DNA of 64,000 nt from Chlorops oryzae. Taxonomy: Eukaryota > Arthropoda > Insecta > Diptera > Chloropidae. The position numbers were made by a program, and so were the translations under genes. The stretch covers positions 17,532,985 through 17,596,984 of the forward strand of contig CM035807.1 of NCBI GenBank assembly GCA_020466095.1, written 5' to 3'. Shown here piece after piece: positions 10,459-20,691 of this stretch. The first letter of the stretch is position 1. Every line of letters starts with the position of its first letter. The notes under the pieces are model-generated. The model saw nothing but the letters and a program-made list of their open reading frames with translations. It made no database searches and was not told the origin of the DNA.

Positions 10459-10476
10459 GGGCAGACCCCTAACATG

Positions 10477-11103
10477 GCGCCTCGACAGGCAATAATTATT
10501 GCTAGCAATCTGTCAACTTGAGCAATATTGCCAATGGAGACCGCTCATTTTGAAAAGATGGCAATATATGGCAAGCAATATTGCTTCGCTGCGATTCCCA
10601 ACTTTGAGATTGGCAATGAGCTCTCATTTTGCGATTTGACAGCCGAATTTCATTTCTATGAATTTTTCAAAGTGTGTACATCGTCAAAATGGATTGGTTG
10701 GTCGCCGATATTTATAAGATAATAAATCTTTACCGACAGTTCGAATGTCTTTGGGCTATAAAACCTCATCATGTAAATGTACTGATATGAAAAAATAATG
10801 CGTTGCTTCAAATGGCGAAGGAAATTAAAAAGGACTACATTGAAATAAAAAAAAAAAAAAAATTAAAAATTTGCGAACTGCCTATATCGCAGAGAAGAAA
10901 AAATAAGAGAGTTTCTTCTTTGTCACACTCATCGCAAAGTTGTTTTGAAGGCATCGAGAGCGCGTGCGCAGCGTAGTAGCCTGTTCGACGTCATTTTGAA
11001 TATGAAGATGGCATAACATAAAAATCCCACCCTGGCAATATTGCCTCTACCTGGCAAAGCAATTTGACAGATTGCTAGCAATAATTATTGCCCGTCGAGG
11101 CGC
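10477..11103. mobile_element. MITE with ~40-bp inverted repeats (GCGCCTCGAC)
   Basis: The left end GCGCCTCGACAGGCAATAAT and the right end are inverted repeats of about 40 bp with one mismatch. Both contain GCAATAATTATTGC, itself a palindrome, and GCTAGCAATCTGTCAA. No clear target duplication is visible. The interior is AT-rich with a poly-A run at 10847-10862. The superfamily is not assigned. Confidence 0.7.
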
Positions 11104-11638
11104 AGCGTAAAGAATCGGTTCTCAGTGAGAACCCTAAATTAGCATGAACTGTGAATTGGCTTATTGTTGGGAAAACCAATATTGTTGGTTCAGAGCAGCA
11201 AGGAAAATTCTTCTTTTCAAATGCTCTGGCGAAAGTCAATTCCCGCACTCATCCATTATTAAAGCCGCCATTGAAAAAAGTCTTTCGCAAGGAACAGATG
11301 TTCCAACGAGTACCCAATTCAGACAGAATACTCAAAATTAAGTCTCCAAGTATCGATACTAGTAAGTATCGCGCTGCGAAAGAATCGATGCCAAATTTCG
11401 ATAGTATCGCCCCAAAAGTATCGATACCCGATACTATCGTATCGGTATCGCCCATCACTAGTTCTCATTGTGAAATTGTACATTTTCATTTTTTTTTTTT
11501 TTTTTTTTTTTTTGTGTGTCCTGGCAGTTCAAAAGAAAGTCAACAAAACGATGTTGGACGCCAATATTAATATGGGTTGTATATCAGTTGCCTGACGATT
11601 GTTCACAGCTTTGTACAAATTATAATGTTTAGCACGGG

Positions 11639-12161
11639 TCACTGGTGTTTCACTGCCACCATAAGTTGACGCGAAGAGGATGGCGAAGATGAACGCGAAG
11701 AGGGTTTCGTAGCCCCTTTCGAGGTACTGGATGAAAGTTTAGAAGCGAGCCTGGCTGAAAAACGTCTGGGCGGCAAAGAGCTATTTGAAATTATTTTTTT
11801 TGCTATGACTCGATCGTGTTTCCTTGGAGTAGGTACATTAACACATGTAAGCGTGCCAGGCTTTGGAACTCCCTTTTTCGGCTTTGTCTCTAAAACCACA
11901 TCATCATTCCCGTTATCGTCGTCGTTAATGGTATGGCGTTGTTCATCATTATCATCGTCGCTTTCAACAGGCTTAGTGATTGTTGCTCGTTTGCTCCGTG
12001 TGAGACGTTTAGCGACTGGAGATTGAATTTTAGCTCCATCACTTTTTATGGTCAGTTCCAAAGCGCCACTATCGGTTATTTTTAGTGCCTTTAAACCGTC
12101 TTTAAACATTTTCCTACAAGAATTATAATCCGGCCGATCATTGTATTGCAGGCTAGCGACA
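11639..12161 (-). pseudogene. ball: ball piece: end of kinase and C-terminal tail
   Basis: Together with 13485-13461 across the mariner this reads PIVEFMKYVASLQYNDRPDY and then NSCRKMFKDGLKALKI, the last VRK helix. After it comes a low-complexity tail with acidic Asp/Asn runs (DDDNDEQ, NDDDNGNDD), basic patches (RSKRATITK) and a Ser/Arg-rich end, closing at a TGA (11639-11641). The open tail of about 150 codons is the longest uncorrupted part of the gene. The tail resembles the charged chromatin-binding tail of ballchen in composition only. Confidence 0.78.
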
Positions 12162-12163
12162 TA

Positions 12164-13460
12164 AAGACTGTCCCAGATATAACTGTATTTTTGTTTTTTT
12201 TTTTACTGCAAAAAAACCAATGATGTTTTTTTAAAAATTCTTTCAGTTTATTATTAAGTGAACATTAAAAAATAAATAAAAAATTTTATTACACTGAAAA
12301 AATACACTTAAAAAATATTATACACTTTTTTATTAAGGTCCTCCATTAGGTTTTTTACCCCCTTTCGTTCACCTTAGTGTATGCCCGACGCCATTTATGT
12401 CGAAATATTTCGATGTTCTTCGCAGTTTGTTTGGTCTTCTTAAGGTTCCTTTTCATTAAAGCCCGATATTTTCCGATTGGACGAAGTTCGGGGCAATTCG
12501 GAGGATTTGCTTCTCTTGGTACCACAGTGACATTTTTGGCTTGGTACCAATCCATCGTTCTCTTGGCGTAGTGAGATGTTGCTAGGTCAGGCCAAAATAG
12601 TACTGAACCTTGATGTTGACGTATAAAAGGCAGCAAACGCCGGTCCAGACACTCTCTGATGTAAATTTCGGTGTTGATTGTGCGATCCGTCACAAATTCC
12701 TTACTTCGAAGGCCACATTTGCAAATGGCCTGCCACACGATGTATTTCTTTGGAAATTTGGTATGTTTTTCGGTGGTAAATTTAGAGGATGCTCCACCCC
12801 TTCTAACCGCAGTATAATATCCGTGTCCAGGTAACTGCTTGAAATCCGCTTTGCAATACGTTTCATCGTCCATGATCACGCAATCAAATTTGGGCAGGTA
12901 ATCGCGATACAGTTTTCGAGCCATCCTCTTGGCTTCGGCGTCCTTTTCTTCTGACCTATCAGGTACTTTTTGTACTTTATAGCTCCTTAGGTTGTAAAAT
13001 TTTTTAATCCGTTGAACACTTGACTTCGATGTTCCCGCTTTTGCTGCCATATCACGAACCGAAGTGCCTGGATTCTGAGTAAACAGCCGCTTAACGTTCT
13101 GGGCCACCGCTTGGTTCGCTGGACCACTGTTTCTCCCTGATCCTGGTGTTTTTGATAAAGGGGTAAGCTGTCTGTATCGTTTTATGGTCCTACCGACAGT
13201 TTTTTCGCACACGCCAACTTCCTTAGCGATATTTTTGTACGTGGTGTTTGGATTTTCCAGGTGTTTGTAAATAATTGCTTTCCGCTTCTCTTCTTGTTGA
13301 GACGACATCTTTTCAGTAGCTCTTTTATTTTACGAATGAGTATTTTTTTTTAATCTGCAATATTTATACATTATTTAGGTACCAAATATGTTGCTATAGA
13401 GTTAACACTTTTTTATAAATAGCCTAAAAACAAAAAGACAGTTATTTCTGGGACAGTCCT
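12164..13460 (-). mobile_element. Tc1/mariner element (DD37E type)
   Basis: This 1297-bp element has inverted ends A(A/G)GACTGTCCCAG that extend over about 36 bp with AACTGT and TTTTTGTTTTT. It is flanked by TA on both sides (12162-12163 and 13461-13462), and it carries one transposase frame. The TA lies within the ball codons for KYV, so it inserted into an intact exon. Confidence 0.93.
12355..13308 (-). CDS. Tc1/mariner transposase, catalytic Glu lost
   Basis: The open frame has 317 codons. The N-terminus has two helix-turn-helix segments (IAKEVGVCEKTVGRTIKRYR and MAAKAGTSKSSVQRIKKFY). The catalytic triad region shows VIMDDETYCKAD (first Asp), LFWPDLATSHYA (second Asp) and CPELRPIGKYRALMK. 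In relatives the last motif is PIEKYW, with 37 residues after the second Asp (DD37E). Here Glu is GGA (Gly) and the Trp is Arg, each explained by one base change. The frame is full length but the enzyme is probably inactive. Confidence 0.9.
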   Translation of the reverse strand: MSSQQEEKRKAIIYKHLENPNTTYKNIAKEVGVCEKTVGRTIKRYRQLTPLSKTPGSGRNSGPANQAVAQNVKRLFTQNPGTSVRDMAAKAGTSKSSVQRIKKFYNLRSYKVQKVPDRSEEKDAEAKRMARKLYRDYLPKFDCVIMDDETYCKADFKQLPGHGYYTAVRRGGASSKFTTEKHTKFPKKYIVWQAICKCGLRSKEFVTDRTINTEIYIRECLDRRLLPFIRQHQGSVLFWPDLATSHYAKRTMDWYQAKNVTVVPREANPPNCPELRPIGKYRALMKRNLKKTKQTAKNIEIFRHKWRRAYTKVNERG

Positions 13461-13541
13461 TATTTCATGAATTCAACGATGGGCTCTAAATAAAAAGATT
13501 TGCGAAATTAAACAATCATTCCCAACTTCCAATTCACTTAC

Positions 13542-13596
13542 TCGGAACACCTTGTGGAAAGAGTTTCTTTAGCTGTGAATCAAGTTTGTCTATGAA
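13542..13596 (-). pseudogene. ball: ball piece: FIDKLDSQLKKLF segment
   Basis: This piece encodes FIDKLDSQLKKLFPQGVP and ends at a gtaagtg donor. A 56-bp intron (13486-13541) with a tttag acceptor joins it to KPIVEFMKY at 13485-13461, where the mariner begins. Residues and intron position fit a ballchen-type C-lobe. Confidence 0.78.
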
Positions 13597-13947
13597 TTTT
13601 ATTTTTGTTAAATTTATCTGAATAACTTGTTATCAAATTTAATTTTCACTGTGTTGATCTTTGAAAAATAATATCTGGTCAAACATACATTGAGTCTTAG
13701 AAATATATATTAAAAGGGAACTAGAAAAATATAATATTTAGTGTGTGATTAATATTATATTGATTCTGTCATAGTCTGTTTTTAATAAAAAAAAAAACCT
13801 TGTAACTTTAATAAAACAGGACTTGTGTTTTATTAAGGAGTTACGGAATCCAATTGAAAGGATTCACAGGAAACTGAATCACATTGAAAGGATTCAGTTT
13901 CAGGGACAAATTGAAAGGATCAATTATAAGGAAAGCCGTACTTCAAC

Positions 13948-14034
13948 AATTTTCGCTGCCTGTACTTTGGTTGGATCTGTAAGAAGCTTCTCACACGCCC
14001 ATGGCAATTCTGCGCCAAGCCATTGTATCAGATT
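13948..14034 (-). pseudogene. ball: ball piece: C-lobe (LGAELPW)
   Basis: The frame reads NLIQWLGAELPWACEKLLTD and PTKVQAAKI, matching the VRK C-lobe helix (NLIEWLGxxLPW). About 15 residues between RDAH and NLIQ are missing at the MITE junction. The frame then runs into non-homologous sequence (about 13600-13947) with GATTCA/GGATTC repeats before the next piece. Confidence 0.82.
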
Positions 14035-14450
14035 CAGTGATGCCAACTTAGCCCCTTTTCGGGCTATTTAAGCCCTAATTGGTATGCCCAGAACGCAAAA
14101 AATTTTTTTTTGCCCGAAACTAAAATACGCGCAATTTTAGCCCATTTCCGACAAAAAAAAATTAGCCCTCTTTTGCGTTTTTAAAATTTTTAATTTTTAT
14201 ATACATGTTATGTTAATAAAACGTACCTAGTTATAAATAAAAAAATGTTGAACGGTTTTATTGATTTTGTTAGCCAACTTAATAAAAAAAATGTACAATT
14301 TCATTTGCGCCCACTTGAGGTTGAACAAACAAAATACTTTTGATATCCCTTTTTGGTTTTTTTTTTTTTGGTTTAATTTACCCCTTTTTAGCCCTTTTTA
14401 GCTAACCGCGATTTAGCCCCTTTTTTTTAGCCCTTTTTGTTGCAACACCC
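14035..14450. mobile_element. MITE with AGCCC(T)n inner motifs at ball junction
   Basis: The ends CAGTGATGCCAACTTAGCCC and (inverted) GGGTGTTGCAACAAAAAGGG are loosely matched, in the CAGTGxTGCCAAC style of hAT MITEs. Subterminal TTTTTAGCCC repeats occur on both sides. No 8-bp duplication is visible. Its arrival coincides with loss of about 15 kinase codons. Confidence 0.55.
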
Positions 14451-14452
14451 TT

Positions 14453-14638
14453 ATGCGCATCACGAGACGTATAATGAATTGTTCCATTTAGGGCCTTCTT
14501 TGGATCAGGCTAGTATTCTCTGTCCGCAAAATAACGCGAAGCCAAGCCAAAGTCGACTAAATAAGCTTGAGCGTTGCCGTTTTTTCCCAATCCCATGAGG
14601 ATATTTGAAGCTTTCAAATCTGCATGTACAGTCAAAGA
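14453..14638 (-). pseudogene. ball: ball piece: catalytic loop and DFG, with stop
   Basis: Reading from a tttttag boundary gives [35 protein letters not shown], a TAG stop (14520-14522), then [19 protein letters not shown]. Catalytic Asp (HAD) and DFG are intact. The stop stands where ballchen has a lysine (AAG to TAG needs one change). Sequence after RDAH is replaced by the MITE at 14035-14450. Confidence 0.87.
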
Positions 14639-14639
14639 C

Positions 14640-14919
14640 TAAAAATTAAATACACCCCATAAATAGTTGTTTTAAACAAAATCAATCATTTCAATAAAAA
14701 TGTAAGTATGCAGTTTTATTAAAGATCAATTATAAAAAAAAATAAAAACGTTAAAAGCTTTAATTCTGACTTTTATAACAATACATGAGATAATAACTGA
14801 AAAAACTGATGGACAAAAGTTTAAATACATTACAAATTAATACGTTCTTATCTTCCGTTTTGTCCAATTTGAGGACTTGAGATATGCATTAATATTTAGT
14901 TGGTCCCCCCTCAGCGTCA
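14640..14919. other. Non-coding filler inside the ball pseudogene
   Basis: This 280-bp AT-rich stretch replaces the kinase segment expected between the N-lobe exon and the catalytic loop. It contains GACAAAAGTTTAAATAC and ACTTTTATAACAATACATG but no open frame or clear inverted ends. It may be a transposon remnant or deletion scar. Confidence 0.4.
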
Positions 14920-15087
14920 TCGGTGTTGAACTCCTTTCGAGCTTTTCCATTTACCATGTGCTATAAAATGAGGCATTCCGAATGATTTTAGACCTTGTTT
15001 CTTCTGGTAGCTTTTTAGATCGGTCTCCATACAGTTACGCATATAAAAATGCATTTCCACAAAGAGTGGACCATTCACGTGAGGTTC
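14920..15087 (-). pseudogene. ball: ball piece: N-lobe exon
   Basis: After a ttttag acceptor the frame reads EPHVNGPLFVEMHFYMRN, then LKSYQKKQGLKSFGMPHFIA and HGKWKSSKGVQHR. This is very close to the VRK/ballchen N-lobe (EPHxNGPLFVEMHFYxRN). After HR the kinase sequence stops. The next 280 bp do not encode the expected segment up to the HADLK loop. Confidence 0.85.
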
Positions 15088-15157
15088 CTAAAAGTCAAAG
15101 TCATCGTGTATGTACATATGTATAAATAGTCCTCCATCAATTTGTATAAGCACTTAC

Positions 15158-15201
15158 GCACTTAACGACGTATTCATATTTGGACTCTCCATCCTTACAT
15201 G
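15158..15201 (-). pseudogene. ball: ball piece: exon end with VVKC lysine
   Basis: This is the distal part of the exon split by the gypsy element. It reads KDGESKYEYVVKC and ends at a gtaagtg donor (15151-15157). VVKC contains the conserved ATP-binding lysine. The first four bases, CATG (15198-15201), are the duplicated target. Confidence 0.82.
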
Positions 15202-15514
15202 TGTAAGATGATAAACAATCGTTATTTAAAGTTTAAATAATTACAATTTTATTTGTACGTGGCGACGAGTAACGTTGTCGTTATTCTCTGTTCGGCGTCC
15301 TTAATTGTTCTATCGTTTCTTTTTAAAAACCCTAGTGTCTTCGATCTTTAGATTATTCGTTCCTTATATTAGTACTGAATACCTTTCCGATAATACAACG
15401 AATGTCAGTCGTGATATCGATAAAGAAGCTCTAATTTCACTGTGGTATGTCAATCATTTAGGCTTCCACTACACTAGAGTATGATAACCAACAATAGTCA
15501 TACCGCCTACTACA
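15202..15514 (-). repeat. 3' LTR of the gypsy element
   Basis: The 313-bp LTR is identical to the 5' copy except for three substitutions (about 1 %). Two identical LTRs are made at insertion, so this implies a young insertion. No strong polypurine tract is visible next to it. Confidence 0.95.
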
Positions 15515-15720
15515 ACTCAGCCCGGTTTTACAATTGATCGTCCCGATCAGGGAATTTTTTTTTTTTTTTTTTTAATACGTTATGAAACTAATTAAATAAA
15601 TAAATTTTAGCTTATAAGCTAAAGACTCAAATATATTAATTAAAAAAATAAATTAAAAAAATAAATAAATTTTCTAATCATTGATATAAAGTTTTACCAA
15701 GATTTTAGCTATTAAGGATG

Positions 15721-18700
15721 TCACTTTTCATTATCTGAATTACGGTCATTGAATCTTCGCCAGTCAGCGTATTTTCGCATTCTTGAAGCTTCAATAATAC
15801 CGTCGTATGGTATTTGAGTGAGCTGGCCATTTTCTATGTCCCTAATAACATATCGATCATTGGGCAACACCTTATGGACTTTATATGGTCCCCGGAATGT
15901 AGGAATAAATTTCTTGTTACTACCAATTGTCGTGTCAATATTTCGTATCGTCACAAAATCTCCTTCGTTAAATTGAATATGTGGCTTATGAGTTTTGTTG
16001 TTTAACTTCAGATTTCTACTTTGCGAGTTTTCAATATTCTCCGAAGCTTGCAGTCTAACGGAATTTAGGTTACGAGATTCCTTAGCAATAAATTTTTCGT
16101 CTAAATGTTCAGTCAAAACATCCACTTCTCTTCCTCTTTGATAAATTCCAAATAGTAATTTACAAGGTGTTTGTTGGGTACTAGAATGAATAGAATTGTT
16201 TAAAGCATATTCTATTTTACGTAATAATTTAGTCCAATCGGAATGTTGGATTGGCTCAGAAAGTTTAGCTAGCATCGCCTTCAAAATCCGATTAATGCGC
16301 TTCACTTGGCCATTTGCTTGAGCTGAAGCCGTAGCTATCATAACGTGTTCAATATTAATTTCTTCTAAATAGGACTCAAATTCGGACGAAGTGAAACATG
16401 AACCCCTATCACTTATTATTCTTCTGGATCGACTATAGTATTCAGCGTAATCATCTAGGCAACGTAATACTTCTCTTGTGTTTGTCGTGTTTACTGCATA
16501 TAACTTAACAAATTTGGTGAATGCATCTACGGTCACCAAAATGTGCTTCTTTTTTGAAATAATAGCCGGAAGAGGACCAAAATGGTCAATATGGATGGTG
16601 TCAAACGGAATAGGTTTCTTCGGAATACTATGCAATGTACGATTGGAACAATGAGACGGAACGGAATTAAAAATGCAAGGGAGGCAATTTTTTATAAAAT
16701 TTTCAAGTTTTTGTTTCAAGTTCGGAAACCAATAGTGATGTTTTATCTGATCGACGCATTTAGTTACACCCAAATGGCATGATTTTTCATGTACCTGTCT
16801 TATTAGGTTTTCTTCCATTTCTTTCGGAACATATAAAAGAAGTGTTTTCATATTATTTCTTTTCCTATAGACTAGACCATCCTCCAACATAAAATTATCA
16901 ACATTTCCTAACTCTAGAGCTTCCCGTAGACGGACAATGTCTTCGTCTCTATTCTGAAGTATTTCTAACTGAAGATCAATATCTGTCGGATCAATAACAG
17001 CAATTTGTTTGTCGGGTCCATTGGTTATTTCGATAGCAGCCATGGGATATCTGCTTAATGTATCTACATGATTCATGAGTGTCCCACTGCGATGTTTCAC
17101 GGTGAAATTAAATTTCTCCATCTCCAAAGCCCATCTTGCAATCTTAGGGGTTGTTTTCTGCCTATTCAACGTTTTTACTAAAGCCTCACAATCCGTTACG
17201 ATACGAAAAGGAATTCCTTCTAAATAAATTCGAAACCTGTCTAAAGAGTAAACTACAGCTAGAGTTTCTAATTAGTAACTATTTAATACCGATTCGGCTG
17301 AAGTTGTGCTTTTAGAAAAATAAGCAATGGGATGCATTTTCCCATCATCTTGTCTCTGAAATACAATTCCTCCAAAACCCTTAGCACTGGCATCACAGTG
17401 TAGTTCCGTCTCACGATTTGGGTTATAAATCGCTAATATTGGGGTTGAAACTAATTGTTGCTTAAGACTTTCAAAAATCTGTTGGCATTCTTCTGTCCAT
17501 TCAAACGGAACGTTGGGCTTGATCAAATTTCGTATAGGAGCAGAAATCGATGAAAACGATTTTATATATCTTCGGAAATATGAAAAAAGACCTAAAATTT
17601 TATGAACGTGATCAGTATTATGCGGTGGTTTCATATTTTTAATGGCCTCAATATGTTTTCCATTAGGTTTGGTGCCTTGACTGTTTATTGTAAATCCTAA
17701 CAAATCAATTTCAGAATAACAGAATTTACATTTCTTTATATTCAATTCAAGGCGGAATTCAGATAGTCGATCTAAAACTCCTTTTAAAAGGTAAAAATGT
17801 TCTGCAATCGTCGTACTTGCCAAAGTTATATCATCCAAATAAGCTACAACAGAACCCTCTCGAATAAAGTCTGACAGAATTCGATTTACACATCGTTGAA
17901 AGACTGCTGGTCCATTTTTTAAACCAAAAGGCATCTTATTATATTCATACTGCCCGGTTGGTGTCACAAAGGCAGTATACTGTACTGAATCTTCGGCCAT
18001 TGGAATTTCATGGAAGCCATTTTTTAAATCTAATGTCGTAAAAACCAGTTTTCCTTCCATTCGTTCGAGACAATCATCGATTAAGGGCAGCGGAAAACTA
18101 TCACGCACCATAACTTTGTTAAGTGGGCGATAGTCCACGCACATTCTCTTAGTGCCATCCTTTTTAGTGGTCAAAACAATCGGAAAAGAATAAGGAGAGT
18201 TACTGTATCGGATAATGCCTTTCTCCAATAACTCATCAATTGTTCTATCTACAATTTCTTTATCAGCATATGAGAGTCGACGTGGTGCAAAACTAATTGG
18301 TACATTACTGGTTAGTTGAATATGCATCTCATAGATTTGATTAGCAACAGGAATCGTTTCTGAATTCAAATAATGACTATTTATAATCGCTCTTATAGTT
18401 TCTCTATCTTTTGTGTTTAGATCTTCATTAATATCAAACAAATTAATATCGTTAATTTCAATAGCGGAAATCTGGGTTGCCTTATGATCGATACTGAAAC
18501 TAATTTTTCTTTCATCCTTTTCATTTTGAACACTTTGACATGACTCACATGCTGAAAAAATGACCGTTTTTCTACCACCGACTGGTTTGTACACACAATG
18601 TAAATCCATATTAGAAATCTTAATATTATCCGTCTTCGGAAAACAATTCAGTTCAATTTTTGGTTTTTTAATTTTATTCGGAATAGTGTCAGCCATTGAT

Positions 18701-18798
18701 AATGTGATGTTAAAAATTTTCATAAAATCACGACCCAACAATGCTGAATATGTCATTAAATTGTCCGGAATGACGTATGTTAAATGTGCATATACTTT
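15721..18798 (-). pseudogene. pol: pol of gypsy element: RT, RNase H, integrase
   Basis: The frame opens at 18798 with the protease end (LLGRDF). RT shows SFPLPLIDDCLERMEG, MPFGLKNGPAVFQR and YLDD, all with intact catalytic residues. A TAA at 17272-17274 cuts RNase H just after its ESVLNSY segment. The same frame then continues. Integrase has the zinc-binding HxnC region (CHLG, CLPC), IDHFGP and ISDRGS with the first two Asp. The third catalytic residue, normally Glu in GQVER, is Lys (GQVKR). A C-terminal GPY-type module (FRGPYKV) ends at 15721. With these defects it cannot move by its own enzymes. Confidence 0.93.
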
Positions 18799-18820
18799 TC
18801 AATGTTTCGGAATTTAATTT

Positions 18821-20642
18821 TTATTCGGAATTCGCTAATTCTTTATAACCAGAATTTCTTATTGTTCGTCCATTAATAGTTTGTATCGGGACTTCGGAAT
18901 TTTTGATTAAACTAATTGGACTTCCGGAATCAAAAAGAGAGATAGTATTTCTTAAAGTGTGTACAGACCCATCAGTTAAAAAAGTAACACCCACCTGATT
19001 TACTTCACTAATAGTTTGACGCCGCTCGTTCCTCGAGTCATCATCATTTAGACAGGCAGCCATAAGATCGTCCACCAGAGCCACTTGATTAGAGGAATTC
19101 AGCGGTTTCGGTTTTGGGCACTCCTTAATTCGATGCTGCATAGAACCGCACCGGAAACACGAACCCTTTTCGCGCTTAGGAGCCGGGCAGTTTCGTGACA
19201 GATGTCCCAAGCCAGAACAATTATAGCACTGCATATTCTTCTCCTGAGAATCCGGATTAATAAAAGGTTTTACTTTAGATTTTCCACCCATAGTCGAACA
19301 AATCGGATGTGATTCTCGTAGTTGTGCGTAGCGATGAGCCAATTGCTTCAATTGCGCCAGGTTTTGGGCCGGATATAGAACAGCAATATGTGCACTGGAG
19401 TCCCTGAACCCATCAATTATAAATTGTACGGTTTGAAGCATAGCTTAAAATAAGAATATTTCTTGATTCACGAAAAAAAAAATTTTGGGCGATAGAAAAA
19501 GACGTAGCAGCCGAATAAACTGGTTTTAAGTGCACCACTATCTTGATCAGTGTTGCCGAATTCATCCAATGGATTCAAAATTCATACAAAATTGTATTAA
19601 GAAAATTTTGATTTTTTCGTCAATCAATTGTAGCATAGTTTTGTCATTCAAAATTGTTGATTCACGAAATCTTGATTCACGAAAGTAGTTTTTTTGATTC
19701 ACAAAATGAAATCTTGATTCACATTTTCTGCGTGAAAAGGGCTTATTTTAAGCTATGGTTTGAAGTTCATCAATCTTTGCACGGGAAGACATTTCCTGCA
19801 TTTTCAAAATATAGCCCATCACAGTCATTTGCGTAGAGCAAAAAGGAGTTTTCCGCAAGAGATCAATCACTTCGCAAATAGAGTACACGTGGCCAAAATT
19901 AGTTAGGAAATTCTGATGTAATTCGGAATAGTTAGTTGAATTGTCGCTGCGAAGAAATAATTTGCCTTCAGAATCCCTCTTAATAGATTGCCGGAAAAAT
20001 TTCATTTTTAATAAGTCATCTGCATTAATTGAACTGCAGGCTCGTTCGAAATCTTCCAACCATTTATTAGCGTCCTGTTCGTAAGAGTTGCCAAAAGGAG
20101 AAAACAGGTGTTGAATATCCGTATATGTTGGTTTCATAAACTGCTGCATAATCGGAACAAACACAGTTGATTCCAGGTCCAACAGTTGTTTCTTTTTTTC
20201 CAAAACACGCAATTTAGCATTTATAAGGTCCTCCTCTTCACGCAGAATTTCTAATGGAGTCTTTAACGGAGTTGCGCTGTTTGATTTGGGAATCGCCGAA
20301 GCGTCTTCATCGCTACTACCGCCATCTTTCAAATTAACTTTCAAATTGCACAAAATCTTCATTTCTTCATTTCGTGCAACGGAATTTTTATTTTCCTTTG
20401 TTGGCTTTTCTTCGGAAATGCTATTAGCGTCACCTTTGTCTTCACAGCACGCAACAATATCACTGATTTGATTCTCGGAATTAACGGAAGCGTCAGAATT
20501 TTTTTCTTCGGAAAAAAACGGAATTTTCGAGATACTCGGAATACAAAGCGCGTAATTGAGTCACATTGGCTTTAACTGGAACATCCACACCTCTATTACG
20601 CAGCTCCAAAAGTAGATCACGTTTTTTTACTGACGAATTCAT
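18821..20642 (-). pseudogene. gag: gag and protease start of gypsy element, broken
   Basis: The start codon is at 20640-20642 with a SAP-like N-terminus (KKRDLLLELRNRGVDVP). A frame change occurs in A/T runs near 20510-20550. The capsid-like part (NKWLEDFERACSSI and neighbours) runs to about 19766, where a 319-bp MITE splits the frame. After it come two CCHC zinc knuckles (CYNCSGLGHLSRNC and CFRCGSMQHRIKEC) and the protease DSG motif (LFDSGSPISLI). A stop at 18821 precedes the rest of the protease, which lies in another frame. Confidence 0.85.
19439..19757. mobile_element. MITE nested in gag, perfect 16-bp ends
   Basis: This 319-bp element has perfectly inverted ends CATAGCTTAAAATAAG and an 8-bp target duplication GTTTGAAG (19431-19438 and 19758-19765). 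It inserted into gag, and the gag frame continues cleanly across one copy of the target. The interior has several TTGATTCACGAAA repeats, in both orientations. It fits a hAT-type non-autonomous element, and it is younger than the gypsy insertion that holds it. Confidence 0.92.
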
Positions 20643-20691
20643 GTTGAGGATTACAATCAAAACAGATCAGATTCAATCCTGTCCGCAGAGT

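Larger units (their letters stand above)
9579..10473. mobile_element. Short MITE (AGGGTCTTCCCTTAAACGTG) split by a hAT
   Basis: The left end AGGGTCTTCCCTTAAACGTG and the right end CACGTTTAAGGGCAGACCCCT are inverted repeats. The right arm is cut by the hAT insertion at 9690-10458, whose duplicated target is GGGCAGAC. Without the hAT the MITE is about 120 bp. The same right-end sequence (GCGGCAAAGAGACGTTTAAG, then GGAAGACCCTT) occurs at 53577-53657. The superfamily is unknown. Confidence 0.55.

Noticed and set aside
11132..11470. Possible element bounded by GTTCTCAGTGAGAA and GTTCTCATTGTGAA direct repeats with TATCGATAC words
   Set aside because: The ends are not inverted repeats of each other and the direct repeats are imperfect, so borders cannot be supported.
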